From positions 24,312,001-24,376,000 of the forward strand of contig NC_079875.1 in NCBI RefSeq assembly GCF_029227915.1: a stretch of 64,000 bases of DNA. The letters are read 5' to 3'. Position numbers and translations under genes: made by a program. The notes under the pieces are model-generated. The model searched no databases and had not been told where the DNA came from. It worked only from the letters and a program-made list of their open reading frames with translations. Source of the stretch: Hydractinia symbiolongicarpus. Its lineage: Eukaryota; Cnidaria; Hydrozoa; Anthoathecata; Hydractiniidae. Positions 1 to 10,738 of this stretch are shown here, in pieces; within the stretch, counting starts at the first letter, position 1, and each line of letters begins with the position of its first letter.

Positions 1-357
1 AGTTTATGTCAATGATGGTATTTCCTTCGTACTTCTAAAAAAGTTCATATTCTAATTACAAGCATGATTCAGCCGCCATAGATTTAGTCACCAGTCCCCA
101 ATTTCGTCCGGACAAGGTGGTCCTGGATGTTTTGTGTCTTGTGAATGCAATAAAGGGTTTGTTTGGAAAAACTTTATGCAGTTCTCTGTCGTTTATAATG
201 ATTGACCAATGTTTCTTGAAAATATTTTTCACAGGAATAAACGCTCTATGATAAGGGATGATAAAGGGCAAAACGTCATTGTTATGGACGCCGCTGCTTA
301 TTTCGTCGATTTTGCTCCGTTTCTTTTTGTTATTAATTTTTCTCCCGTTTTCTCCCG

Positions 358-981
358 TTATTTATTTTCTTTGAGTTTCTTTATGTTATTGTTTAGTACG
401 TCCTCCTGGTTCATATTTAAAACTTGTTTAAAAGTTGAGTTGACCATACGGAACTTATAGCCCCTCAATAGTAAGTTGCTTTTAAGTTGGTCCAACTCTT
501 TTCGAAGTAGTATATTATTTTTTGTTATCATACGATAGCGCAGGGCTTGTGAGTAAACAATACTCTGTTTTGTGTGATATGGATGGTAGCAGTTGTGGTG
601 CAATAAGGTTCGTGTGTCAGTAGGTTTGATGTATAGCTTTGTTTTGAGGTCTCCCGTTTCTGGATCAAGATAGACAGTGGTATCCAGAAAATCTATTTCC
701 TCGATAGAAAATTTATAAGTAAACTTTATTGTTGGGTGTACTGAATTGAGGTACGTAAAGAACTCCTTGAGTTTGTTTTCTCCATGCTCCCATATAAAAA
801 AAATGTAATCTAAGAAGCGGAGGTAAATCGTAAGAAGGCCTGGAAACTTTTTAAATATGTGTGTTTCTTCCAACAAGCCGAGAAAAAGAGATGCATATGT
901 TGGTGCAACCTTCATTCCCATAGCAGTTCCTATTAGTTGTAGAAAAATTTCGTCAAGGAACTGAAAATAGTTGTTTTCCAA
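358..981 (-). pseudogene. PLE reverse transcriptase, catalytic C-terminal half
   Basis: It continues the Penelope RT with the block GTAMGMKVAPTYASLFLG, then the catalytic block, then FLDTTVYLDPETGDLKTKLY, which is typical of PLE proteins. The catalytic block reads RFLDYIFFIW where the family normally has two adjacent aspartates. One catalytic Asp is therefore replaced by Tyr, which should abolish polymerization. A further C-terminal PLE segment (PFIIPYHRAF and IFKKHWSII) is found in another frame between 56 and 340, followed by a stop before any GIY-YIG domain. Confidence 0.8.
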
Positions 982-2100
982 AATAAAGGAGAACAGTACG
1001 CGTGTAACTTGTTCGTTTGGTGTAAAGTTTGGTAGTTGATACTAAAAAAAATTTTCATGAAGTGTATACACGCGTCCACACCTTCTTTGTGTGGTATGTT
1101 GGTATACAGCGACGTAACGTCTGCCGACACTAAAACAGCATTTTTCTTTATTTTTGGTTGGTTATTTATGCGTGTGATAAAGTGTTTCGTATCCTTTATA
1201 CAGGATTTCAGCTTGGGTAGGAGTGGTTGTAAACAAAGATTTAAAAATTCTGATATATTTTCCGTAGGTGAATTCACAGCTGATACAATTGGTCTACCAG
1301 GGTTGCCATCCTTGTGAATGTTAGGTAATATATAAAAAAGTGGCATTCGGATGAGGCTGGTAGGTGTTATGAATTTTGCTGTGTTTTTATCTATTTTGTA
1401 ATGATAGAGTAAAGTTTCAATAAAGCTGTGTATGTTTGTCGGATCAGCCGAGATCTTTGAATAGTACGTTTTATTGTCAAGGTGCTTGCGTACTTTGTCA
1501 ACGTAATCATATTTGTTCATGATGACGATTGAGCCACCTTTATCGGCTTTTTTAATTACTATGTCTTTGTTTTTTGAAAGGTTTTTTAGACTTTTGTATT
1601 CTTCGGGAGTGCAGTTGTATTTATCTTTCAGGAGGGGGGAATCGTTAATGAACATTTCAATGTCAGCATGGATGGAGTTGATAAATTTTAGGAGTGTTGT
1701 GTTTTTAGGTTTAGGTGCCATCCAGTCAGACCGACGGTGAAGACCTGCTTGAGGTCGCGGGTTCTGATAAAAATAATATTTTGTGTACATGCGGTTTCGT
1801 AATTTATTGAGCGCTAACGTAAGGTGTTCGCGAGAGTTAACATATGTAGATGTTTGAACATATGTGAGCCCTTTATTTAGAATGGAGTGGTCATGGTTGG
1901 TTAAAGTAATATTTGAGAGATTGACAACAAGGTCATTTGTTTGTTTATGTTTTATTTTCTTATAAAATTGTTGTTTAACGTTCGAGTTATAGAGAGGTTC
2001 GGGTGATAGAGAGTATAAATGGCCAATTAAGCGTGATTTTTCTCCCTTATAAGAAATGGGGACGAAATCTTTCTTTGTACAGGATAAAATCTCGAACGAA
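933..2100 (-). pseudogene. PLE reverse transcriptase, N-terminal half
   Basis: This part codes the PLE N-terminal region and the first RT motifs. Visible landmarks in order are LNKGLTYV near 1870, KKADKGGSIVIMNKYDY near 1530, PLFYILPNIHKDGNPGRPIVS near 1310, and the first catalytic block SADVTSLYTNIPH near 1105, whose Asp is present. The frame is open upstream of the first Met at 1790, so the real start lies further upstream. After about 1036 the frame degenerates and the protein continues in another frame. The element is old and not expected to encode an active polymerase. Confidence 0.8.
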
Positions 2101-2110
2101 CTGAAAAAAT

Positions 2111-2777
2111 AAAAAATATTTTATCTCAACGATTTATTCTTGGGAAGAAAAGACATCCGAAATTCGAGTTTGCTTTCTTGTATGAAACATTAAGACTCTA
2201 TTTACGTTTACAGAGCCAAAACAATGCAAAAAACTGCTTGCGTGATATAAAGCTCTAGATACATGTTGCGACGTTCGAGTTATAGAGAGGAAATACCCGA
2301 ACAGACAAATAATAAAAAAAAAATAAGACAAAAATTCAGTGGAACAGAGAGACTTGTCTCATGTTACAAATGTATGGATTAAATTTGTTCGATTCGGGGA
2401 ATTTTTCGGTTAAAGCCAAAGAATAAAAAAAAATGGATTAAAATGCGCGAAAAAGAGAGCTTTGTATCATATTAGATGTGTATGGATTGCAATTTTTTCA
2501 GTTGGAACTTGACACAAAAAAAGAATTCCGGCCAGAATCTAGTATCGAAAAGAAAATATGAGCTTGCGCGTTAAAACACTTTTAATCTAATTTTTTTCCT
2601 CAAAAAATTAATTTTTAACAGACACGGTACGGATGGAGCTTGAGTAAAACGATGAGGCTAATTATGTTGGCGTTGCAGAGGCCGACAGGAGAGATAAAAA
2701 ATAACAAGAATGCTATTGCATCAAGTTTTATTACATAGAGTCCATAGAACACAAAGCCAATTTACGACTATAATTAA
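2111..2777. other. A+T-rich spacer between PLE and KDZ gene
   Basis: No supported gene. A 17-bp string, ttcgagttatagagagg, occurs at about 1982 inside the PLE and again at about 2275. This suggests a small duplication or an end repeat of the PLE. Confidence 0.4.
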
Positions 2778-3621
2778 CTATTCTCCATTGATTAACACGC
2801 TACATATATGAATAACTTCATCATTCGGAATTGTAAAATTAAAAAATTTACAAAGATTTTCAAAATCTAGTTTTTTCGCAGAGCAAATTTTACCACCACG
2901 TTGATCATTCCGATGAGTGTCAATAAAAATAATTCTTGTCTGATCTATAAACACGGACATGGCGACGCCTTTTACTACGACTACGTAGAATAAGTTATCA
3001 TTGCATTCGGAACGTTTGGCACTGATGTAAGATAGAAGAGAGTTATCTTGTGTACCAAAAAACACATTCCTTTCCTCCGTCAGCGACAACATGTTTGACG
3101 ACAATATTTGTAACGCTTCTGCTGTGTAAGAAGCCAGATTTTTTATTAGTACGATAAAGATAGTTACCAATGTCAATTGCACCGCAATATATAGGCAAAA
3201 GAATATCTTCGTAATTTGACTTCTTCACAGCAAAACCCAGCAATAAGGATATCACAACACAAGCGTTGCTGCCATTTGCATCACCAAGTGTACTTTGGGA
3301 AAGTAATGGAGGAAAAAATATTGTTTCTAGACTTCCCATTTCCACACAACAGAATTCATCTTCTAACAAATTAACAACATATTCCTCTCCTGCAGTTCGC
3401 AATACACCTTCATTAAGTAATTCTATTTCATCTCCAGATGACGATGGAGAAGATGCATTATCATCAGAGCTCTCTTCATCACTTTCTATCATTTCAGCTC
3501 CCTGCGTTACATAAGTTTTGTCCAGCCATATTCCAAAACAATTAATCCCATTTTCGATGGCTTGCTTATACTGCATAATACCTTTTATCGTCAGCCCTAT
3601 TTTTCCAAGAGAAATCGATTT
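2778..3621 (-). pseudogene. KDZ gene exon 15: acidic linker and papain-like protease-like domain
   Basis: The last exon starts at 3621 after CTAG. It runs through an acidic and Ser-rich linker (IESDEESSDDNASSPSSSGD) and then a segment with LGDANGSNACVVISLLLGF. After a frameshift near 3140 it reaches VKGVAMSVFIDQTRIIFIDT followed by HRND, and stops at 2778. An N-A-C motif at the start of a hydrophobic helix, followed about 100 residues later by a strand ending in D-T-H, resembles the Cys and His of papain-fold viral-tegument-like or USP-like proteases. Both proposed catalytic residues are present, but the frameshift separates them. The fold is inferred from the motif only. Confidence 0.5.
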
Positions 3622-3882
3622 CTAGAAAATTAATATGAATAATGTACTACTCACTCAAATAAGACATATTTTGTACATGCATTTTAATTTAGCACGCATG
3701 TAGGACTTCAATGCGATTTGATGCTCTATTTTTTATTAAGATCTCAGGACTGAAAGTTCTTCATTGTTTATTAAAAAGAGTGCTGATAAAAACATGCCTA
3801 TCGAAAAATAAATAAAGAAAAAAAATATAACAAGCAAATATAAATAAATAAATAAATAATCTGACATTCCAAACTAACTTAC

Positions 3883-5062
3883 AACATTTAAAATATTCGT
3901 TTTGTCTTTCAATGAGGTGACATCAAGGAGCGAGTCATTTATTTCTAAGAAGAAGTTTTTGAGTATTCTGAATTCTTTACATTTCTGTTTCAGGAGATTG
4001 TACTTCTGCAAACAAAACTCTAGGTAGTTTTTCATTTCTTGCTGCAATATTATTCTCTCTTCTACAACTCGACGATATTTTTCGTAGATTTCGACACAAG
4101 ACCGTCTATCAAGGGCTTTGAAAATAAATGAAATTAAACTTATTTATCAACTCATGGGAGTCTTTACCCGTGCCAGGAATTCTACTCACCAGAAATATTC
4201 ACACAATCTCCATTTCTTGTAGTCCATGGAAAGCAACCGTTTAAAACACAATCCTTTGTGCAGGTGAATGGAAACAAACGCCGATACTCAAACAATGCTT
4301 TTGATAGGGTGTTTATTACAGAAGCAAGTTTTGCTCTAACAACATGTCTACGCTTGCTGGTATCTAATAAATAAATTTTACAAGTATTTTTAACAAATTG
4401 AAAATGTATTTGCTTTTATTAGCTATAAAAACATTTTTTGGATGTATGTAAGGAATATTATCTATCTTACTACCTGCAATTTTCTTGAGTGACACCTCCT
4501 AGCTGACTTTTTCCATAAAGTTCTTTTCTATTTTTTGTTGTAATACTGGTTTTCATACATTTGACTTCAACGATTCATATGATTTCTTCAGATGCTCAGG
4601 AGATAAATCAGAAACTGTCACCAATGATTCAAATTCTACTTTCTTATTTACTTTTTTCGATTTGAATTCATTGTAACTACCAAATACATCTGGGAAATAA
4701 AATGCTCGTGCTGATGTGGGAAATTCAATCGTGCAAGCATTCTCTTTTAATTCATTATATAACACCAGCAGTTTCTCCGTGTGTGATAGTTTGTGGTTAT
4801 AATGAAGTTTTACACCTATAAAAAAATAGCAGAAGCACTTTTTTAGGATATTGTTTGCAAAAAAATACATTTGTTCAATTATGGCACACTATTGGTAAAT
4901 GAAACAAACTGTAAGAACAGTTTCTAAAAAAACTGTGTAACCTGCAACACTAGTTTGGATGTCAACTTTCCATTGTTCAATTTGTTTTGGATTGTAAGTA
5001 ATTTTTAGATGTTTTAGAGTATTTTGTAGATTATTCCACATTGTTGCTATTTCTGTTTCATT
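3883..5062 (-). CDS. KDZ gene exons 11-14 (helical C-terminal part of transposase)
   Basis: Exon 11 (4942-5062) encodes NETEIATMWNNLQNTLKHL. Exon 12 (about 4553-4816) encodes LLVLYNELKENACTIEF. Exon 13 (4200-about 4362) encodes KRRHVVRAKLASVINTLSK and a Cys-containing segment, CTKDCVLNGCFPW. Exon 14 (3883-4115) encodes a predicted coiled coil, VVEERIILQQEMKNYLEFC, ending at a GTAAGT donor. Glu-rich coiled coils after the catalytic core are usual in KDZ proteins. The exon 12 donor (GTATGA) and exon 13 acceptor are my best guess; the others are clean. Confidence 0.6.
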
Positions 5063-5160
5063 CTAAAAAATTAAAATAAAAGCAAAATATTAAACATTTT
5101 CAATTAAAAATGACAACACAAATGAGACATGCTGAATATATATAACATCAAGATTACCAC

Positions 5161-5440
5161 CTTTAGGTACCGCTTTTTAAGGTCATGAGCCAACGTTGAA
5201 ATTTTTCTTTTGTTTCACGCCATCATCATTTCTGTGATTGTTTCCTCACGATCTTCAAAAATAACACCTTCTGGTCAAACGTATTGTGTATTAAATAAAT
5301 TCACTTAAAAAATGCAACCTACGTTCAGGAGTTTGGTATTTTGTTGTGTTTCCACATCTTGACAAAAAACTAAAAACTTGCTCAGTGTCTTCACCAGTTG
5401 ACCTTCCAGTTCCCTTTATCGATTCTCCACTCCACAGCAC
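5161..5440 (-). pseudogene. KDZ gene exons 9-10: core continuation with a stop codon
   Basis: Exon 9 (5323-5440) encodes WSGESIKGTGRSTGEDTEQV and SFLSRCGNTTKYQ, matching the KDZ block G-R-S-x-GE-x-x-E before a serine-rich segment. Exon 10 (5161-about 5268) encodes EDREETITEMMMA, an in-frame TGA, then NKRKISTLAHDLKKRYLK. The splice sites (GTAGGT, and GTGGTA after exon 10) and phase 1 junction fit. The TGA is one of three lesions that make the gene a pseudogene. Confidence 0.7.
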
Positions 5441-5568
5441 CTACAAATATATTAAAGTCTATTTATATTTATTATTACAACTAAGAGAATCTCACGACTT
5501 AGACTATTAGTCTGTATAAGGTAATTTTCACCATATTCCCCCTACAAAATTTAAAAAGTTATTTGAAC

Positions 5569-5889
5569 CTGACAGTACAATGCATGCCCTTTAGCGTGCA
5601 TGACAGATAAAGCTGGAGTCACTGTTGAAGCAATAGCATGTTCATGAGATGTAACAAACTTCCAAAATTTGCACATGACATCAGTGAAACAATACTGCAA
5701 TGAATTGTAATTCTTTAATAAGTACATTGGATAGCCAAAGAGCTCTCCTTGAAACATATTTAAAACTTTTTGCCCAATCCTGTGTCGACATGTACTGAGA
5801 ACAATTCCAGTTTCTTCTACAGAGTTCGAATTTCGTTTTGAGATGCTTGCTGCAGACCATATTCCACCACACCTATTATCCACTTCGAC
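5569..5889 (-). CDS. KDZ gene exon 8: transposase core
   Basis: This 107-codon phase 0 exon carries the most diagnostic KDZ segment: CGGIWSAASISKRNSNS, then EETGIVLSTCRHRIG, then NMFQGELFGYPMYLL, then CFTDVMCKFW, and finally SVMHAKGHALYCQ. In the family this segment is a DDE/RNase H-type transposase fold, with acidic residues in the DETG, GE and D-C blocks. Here the first Asp of DETG is Glu. The acceptor is CTAG and the donor is GTTCAA, a weak donor. The exon is uninterrupted. Confidence 0.8.
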
Positions 5890-6785
5890 CTAGAAATGTT
5901 AATTTTTCCATTTTAGGCTACTTGTAAGGTAAGAAAATGTTAACCCTATTGGGACTTGACCTCAAAATCCCAGACAAAATACTAAAAAACAACATTTGCT
6001 TTACAACTAAACTATTGGGTTGTGTATATTCAGATGAAAAAGGTTTACAATACAGCAAGCTGCACTGAAGTATCTTGTCTACAGGGACGGTGGATGTAAA
6101 TAAAATTGGGATTAGGCTCCCAGAAGAAGGTGCTGAATACACTTTCTTGCTTATTACAAGCATGAGTACTGTCCAACTTGGACCTATAACTATTCACTGA
6201 GAAAATCATAAAGAGAAAAAACAATCCTTCAATCACAAACAATACGACACAAGACAGATCTAACAACATAAACGGACTGGTTACAGAACAAACACAAATG
6301 GAAAAAATGTATATGTCAAAAATATATATTATAAAAAAAGAATTATATAAAACCCTCCTGTGCGCCAGAACTTGTGACTCTGGCTGTAGCTTTCCACATG
6401 TGTTACAGGGCCCCAACACTCAGGCTTACACAGGAGGTTGTCATGACAGGACCAGCCTGTACATATTTTGACTAAGGACAGCAGGGTTGTCAAGCCTGAA
6501 GACCAAGTTAGTAAACTTGGGCACCTTACTGAACTGGGGTAAAAAGTGGGGTCGTTACACCCAAAGACAAGCTGAAAGCAAACCCCCTTGCTAAGCTTCT
6601 TTTAAGTTACCAGAGAAGAGTGAGCTGAACTCTTTACCCTCTGGGTATTGACGGCAAACTGGTTCGAATGAACTAGCTGGGGTAATATAAAACCGCTCGG
6701 ATTTACATTTTCCTCCCCCATGACCCTGGAAGTACAGGTTTTATAAACGTAATGATAAATGTATAAGAAAGAAAGAAAAAGCGGA

Positions 6786-7690
6786 TCAACAGCGAACGTA
6801 ACAAAGAATATAATATGAATTGTTGTTGAGAATAGGTGGAGAGCATTTGCAAACCGCTCTATCATTGCAGTGGTACCAAGAATTTGTGGCAGGATCCTTA
6901 ACATAAGCCCAATAATGACCTGCGGTTAATGTACCGGAGTGATTAATTGTTGCTAACAATGAGTAGTTCTGATTAAACATTGTGTCCGTATCACTGACGA
7001 ATGGTAGTTGCAGGAGAGAGTCACGTAAAGAAACACATTCAACAACTCTGTTGTCTTTTACCAGATGTTCACCATGTTTTAAAAACCTTTTAAGATGCAG
7101 GAATAAGATTTCACTACTCCTGCTGATTTGCGTTTCTCTAGTACTCTCTCTATGTGCAAAGCATTGCGGACAAAACCACTTGTTTCCATCAGTTAGAATT
7201 TCCGGTTCTAAAAATTTGCTGACACAAGATTGGATTTTAGATGTCATTGGCAGTGTTAAAATGTCCTGCATTTCGACATTTACCGAGGTGCACAGGCAGG
7301 TGTTACAGCTTACGGACATTGAGATTTCAGTTGAGATTTTATCTGCAGCAATCGGGGAAAATCCCTTAAGGGCGTCCAAAACCACAAACAAAATCTCTGC
7401 TACATCTTGCTGAGTATTAAATTGGAAGTCCAGTTTCCCATCAGAGTGCATTTGACGTTTAAGGGCCCAGAGAAAATTCGAAGGGTCAACAGGTGACAAT
7501 GATTGCTTCAGCTTCGCCATGTTAAGCGAAATAGACCTCGCAATAGGTGATAAATGAAACGATTCTGACCCACTCTGGCACCAGAGTGTTGGAATGGTAC
7601 TTAATACTTGCAAAATGGCGTTGGCGTAACAAGTGTTGCCTTTGTTTAAAAAACCGATGTTTTTTATAGACACTAATTGGTTGAGTGTCA
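6786..7690 (-). CDS. Ubiquitin-specific protease (USP, C19) domain, copy A
   Basis: The frame contains the Cys box GFLNKGNTCYANAILQVL (Cys at residue 43 of the 323-codon frame that begins at 7757). It has the QQD box FNTQQDVAEILFVVLDAL, two CX2C zinc-ribbon pairs (CNTC and CPQC), LHLKRF, the His box HSGTLTAGHYWAYV (His 281) and the terminal WYHCNDRAV with its Asp/Asn. All USP catalytic elements are visible, and the length of about 300 residues fits a compact USP. It follows the RLE directly; in copy B the junction is in frame, so the USP is read as the C-terminal part of the element's protein. Role in the element is unknown; removal of ubiquitin from element proteins or host factors is a guess. 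Confidence 0.85.
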
Positions 7691-9150
7691 TTTTTATTTT
7701 GGCTAACCTTTTTAGATGGCCCCTTTCGGCGAGATGAAACACCCTTGGTCTCCACAATGGGCAAAGCCTGCTTGGATTTGGGTAATTGCATTAAGGAGTC
7801 AGTTGACCAAACATTGGATTCACGTGCCAGCCAGATACAAAAAGAAGACCTCATACTGATTTTACCGAGATCATTTGCAGTGGAATAAGCAAGTTTGTTG
7901 GTGAAACCCATTCTTTTTAAACAGGCAGTGGTGGTTCTTGCACAATATCCTCTTGCTCCTACTTCCACTGCGAAGAAATCAACTTGCCAGCCATTAACCA
8001 TAATCACATTCATTAAACAGGAATATTTGGCAACTTTTGTGGAGTGCCAAGCATTCATGTTTTCCTCACATGGGCAAGTGAGTTCTACAATAATAACGCG
8101 CTTAAGGTCATTTGAATATAACACAAGGTCCGGTTTAAGCTCAGAAATGGCAATATGGCTAGGAAACACATAGTTCGAGTGTGTGTCAGCAACAATCTTC
8201 CAATCTTTGGTAAGGTGCAGTATACCTGACACTTTAGATTTTGTATGTGCCTTTGACCCGGCTCTCAGAAAGGTTATTTTTTGACAATTTTTAGGAGGTT
8301 CAGAAGGAAGCTCAAAAATGAACTTTTTCAAAGTTTCTACCAAATGGGTAAGTACAGAATCGTGTCTAAAGGTATATCTACCCTGGGAAAGAGCAGTTTT
8401 ACAAGCACCAAGAATGTGAGCAGAAGTGCAAATTTCTTTGTGACATAGGAAACATGATGGTTCTGTATTTATTTTCCACCTCCTTAGGTTACTTGGTGAT
8501 GGCAGAACATCGTAAGTGGATTGCAGGCAGAAAGATAAGAGGTTAGGAGGAGTTGCTAGGATGTTCTTCCATGAAAGATCAAACTTTACGTAGTTCTCCC
8601 ATCTTGTCCATTGGCCCTGCACCTGAAGTTGCAGTGCCTTAGATAGATAGCTTTCCTCGTCAATCTCAGCCGATGTTTTTGCGATTAACTTTCTGTACTT
8701 GTGAGTGGTTTTTGGTGGTATTACTTCCATTTTACAAATGCCAAGACCGGTTCGTCCACGCTGTACAGGACCCCTTATGGTCTTGTACTTTAATTCACCC
8801 TCAGCTATGTTAACTGCATCGCTCACCTTCCAAGAACCTGCCTTTAAAGATGGATCGAGTGTTGACAGAATCGGATCTTTGGAGTGACGCAAAAGTAGGT
8901 GGCCGCTAATCTTTGCGGATTTTAAAATAGAAGTGAGGCTCTTAATGGGCAGAGGGCAAGGAGAGGAGTCAGCATATAGGGAAATGTTTGTGATGGAACG
9001 GTGTAAGTTCAGCCATTTTCGTATGAACACTGAAACCTTTTGCTCTAGGCGCCCAGCAACAGACATCGAGACCTCGTATATTAACAGTGGCCACTGAATT
9101 CGCGGGATCAAAAGATGTTGCAAGATCCAAAGTTTTTGCGCTCCAGTGTA
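7522..9150 (-). CDS. RT thumb, zinc knuckle and restriction-like endonuclease (copy A)
   Basis: A 533-codon frame carries, in order, RT thumb sequence (residues 1-50), a connecting region (QGQWTRWENYVKFDLSW near 170), a CX2C-X8-H-X4-C zinc knuckle at residues 224-241 (CFLCHK ... HILGAC), and an RLE core with PD at 331-332 and Glu at 347 (PDLVLYS ... VIIVELTCP). It ends with SSFCIWLARES, a motif shared with the other copies. This order is that of R2/R4/NeSL-type retrotransposons, where RLE nicks the target to prime reverse transcription. The frame then runs past its natural junction; homology to the USP continues in another frame from about 7690, so one frameshift lies between. Confidence 0.8.
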   Translation of the reverse strand, partial: YTGAQKLWILQHLLIPRIQWPLLIYEVSMSVAGRLEQKVSVFIRKWLNLHRSITNISLYADSSPCPLPIKSLTSILKSAKISGHLLLRHSKDPILSTLDPSLKAGSWKVSDAVNIAEGELKYKTIRGPVQRGRTGLGICKMEVIPPKTTHKYRKLIAKTSAEIDEESYLSKALQLQVQGQWTRWENYVKFDLSWKNILATPPNLLSFCLQSTYDVLPSPSNLRRWKINTEPSCFLCHKEICTSAHILGACKTALSQGRYTFRHDSVLTHLVETLKKFIFELPSEPPKNCQKITFLRAGSKAHTKSKVSGILHLTKDWKIVADTHSNYVFPSHIAISELKPDLVLYSNDLKRVIIVELTCPCEENMNAWHSTKVAKYSCLMNVIMVNGWQVDFFAVEVGARGYCARTTTACLKRMGFTNKLAYSTANDLGKISMRSSFCIWLARESNVWSTDSLMQLPKSKQALPIVETKGVSSRRKGPSKKVSQNKNDTQPISVYKKHRFFKQRQHLLRQRHFASIKYHSNTLVPEWVRIVSFITYCEVYFA

Positions 9151-9205
9151 TAAGGACTTATTAATGACACCAAAATAAAATTAAACATTGCGAAACGTGC
9201 CTTAC

Positions 9206-10203
9206 CTTTTTCATACATCTTTCAGAACCATATAATTGTTGGAAATATTCATCAACTTCACTATTTGTCTTGAAAAATGTTCCCTTGTAATACGTTGGCC
9301 GCTTTCGTCTAAATATATTTACATAAAAGTTTTAAAGACATTTCCAATGGAGTTTTTATTAAACGACAAGTGTCAATATAGCATTTTAAGCAACGTACCT
9401 TCCTGAGGATTTGAATCGATATAATTTAAAGTTTCCATCAATATGGCAGCTATGCTGGGAAGCTTCACATGATGGACATTCAAATGGATTTTGCATCTGG
9501 CAAGAACTGTGTTCAAACATCCAGTAATTCCACTCTTTGAAAGACTGAGAAAATGAATTGTGATGTATCTTACCATTCTAAATAATTAAGCATAAAAATG
9601 AGTTTTTTATTTAAATTTTATAGCTTTATCTGTTGTTTTTTGTATTTTTTTGCGATTGAGTAACCAATTCTGAACGAAAGTTTTGTCATGCTAATCTTTA
9701 TGTGCAACCTGTTTTTTTAAAAAACAACAACAAGATGATTAAAAAAACAAATCAGTAGATAGCAGTGCAACTGTTTCAGAAAATTATATTGATATTGTAC
9801 TGGATACCCAGCAGGAGTAGCTAACTTCCACCGTCATAGGTGTGTTGGTAAGATTGAGGATAATTTTTACAAGTTAAAAAGGATTTGATGGAGATATATA
9901 TATCAAGGTCATTATATAGAAAGATCAACTTACTCTACCATTTTTGTTAGATATATCCGACAATGACAAAAGAAATGATTTTTCTGAGCTTCCAGGCATT
10001 CTTTTTCGCCCTAGAATTGTGAATAAGTGTATTCATCAAATATTGAAATCAGAAGCATGTTTCTGAGACAAAAATAAACTTATAGCTTTATATATATTTA
10101 CCTTTTAATGTAAGAACAACACATGTATCTTCTAAAGGTTGTTTCAACAAGTCTGTTCCACCACAACGTTCACATTTTGGGTAATACAACATTGGCATTC
10201 TCA
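9206..10203 (-). CDS. KDZ gene exons 4-7 (region between CxC domain and core)
   Basis: Exon 4 (10102-10203) encodes MPMLYYPKCERCGGTDLL. Exon 5 (9934-10010) encodes RMPGSSEKSFLLSLSD. Exon 6 (9399-9577) holds FECPSCEASQHSCHIDGNFK, which matches the KDZ pattern of a CPxC pair followed by hDGNxKL. Exon 7 (9206-9308) encodes TYYKGTFFKTNSEVDEYFQQ. Phases run 1, 0, 2 and 0 across the four donors, and all join. The longer open frame over exon 6 (9373-9576) is a shadow in a different frame. The element's own intron after exon 7 received the retrotransposon at 6.0-9.2 kb. Confidence 0.7.
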
Positions 10204-10286
10204 CTATAATTAGAAATATAAAATTATGCATAGATGCATAAACAACCTCATAAAAATTTTCAACCTATAAAAAATGAATTAGCTAC

Positions 10287-10654
10287 CAGCAGAAACAATT
10301 TTGTAAAATTCGTTCACTACATCTAAGGGTGTCAATGGCTCAAGATATCTTTCAAGATAACATGAACGGTCATGCAATGGGTTAACTAAATGTATTATAG
10401 TGTCACAATTATAACAAAGGTTCTTCTGAGTACATCATTGCACTTCACAACAGCTTTCTTTTCATCACACACATCACAAGTATCACAAATTGCTTCTTCA
10501 CTTATTAATGTGTCCCAAATTATATTTCTATTGCTTATCCATTGTTCATGGCTAACTACAATTCTTTCGTGCCATCCTTTATTGTATTTTTTCTTCCTTG
10601 TTTTCACAAAAGAAGATAGTAGCTGTACAGACGGCTTTATAACTTCATCATAAT
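10287..10654 (-). pseudogene. KDZ gene exon 3: CxC zinc-binding domain
   Basis: The exon encodes HERIVVSHEQWISNRNIIW followed by a cysteine cluster CDTCDVCDEKKAVVKC. After a one-base loss near 10415 it continues as LCYNCDTIIHLVNPLHDRSC. Paired cysteines followed by the H...PLHD block are the hallmark of the CxC domain found N-terminal to KDZ transposase cores. The acceptor (CATTTAG) enters in phase 1 and the donor (GTAGCT) leaves in phase 1, matching exons 2 and 4. The frameshift splits the domain, so this copy cannot make an intact product. Confidence 0.75.
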
Positions 10655-10738
10655 CTAAATGAAAAAATACAACATCAGCAACAATATTGAGGAGTAATAA
10701 ATAATACATACAAAATATATTTACAAGTTTACACTTAC

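Larger units (their letters stand above)
1..2110 (-). mobile_element. Penelope-like element (PLE), partial
   Basis: A minus-strand reverse transcriptase of Penelope type fills this stretch. The coding frame can be followed from about 2100, where PLE-like N-terminal sequence including LNKGLTYV appears, down to the window edge. The GIY-YIG endonuclease that normally follows the RT is not visible, so it is either outside the window or lost. The copy is broken by at least three frame changes, near 980, 358 and 60. Class assignment rests on PLE-specific motifs (KADKGGSIVIM, LPNIHKDGNPGRPIVS, FLDTTVYLD), which set it apart from LINE and LTR reverse transcriptases. Confidence 0.85.
6045..9165 (-). 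mobile_element. RLE-class LINE with C-terminal USP, copy A (5'-truncated)
   Basis: The insertion sits in an intron of the KDZ gene. It starts abruptly inside the RT thumb (LWILQHLLIPRIQWPLLIYE), continues through the zinc knuckle and restriction-like endonuclease, then a USP domain, then a 3' UTR containing one unit of the family's UTR repeat near 6535-6595. 5' truncation is typical of target-primed reverse transcription. The other copies supply the missing RT (56.0-57.7 kb). The distal UTR (6045-6420) also occurs at 48.77-49.10 kb. Confidence 0.8.

Noticed and set aside
1036-1740. Plus-strand frames at 1036-1317 and 1513-1740
   Set aside because: Antisense shadows of the Penelope-like RT.
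7685-8173. Plus-strand frames opposite the RLE region
   Set aside because: Antisense shadows of the RLE coding sequence in copy A.
9373-9576. 67-codon frame as a small protein
   Set aside because: The same DNA read one frame over is KDZ exon 6 with FECPSCEAS and HIDGNFK motifs and matching splice phases.
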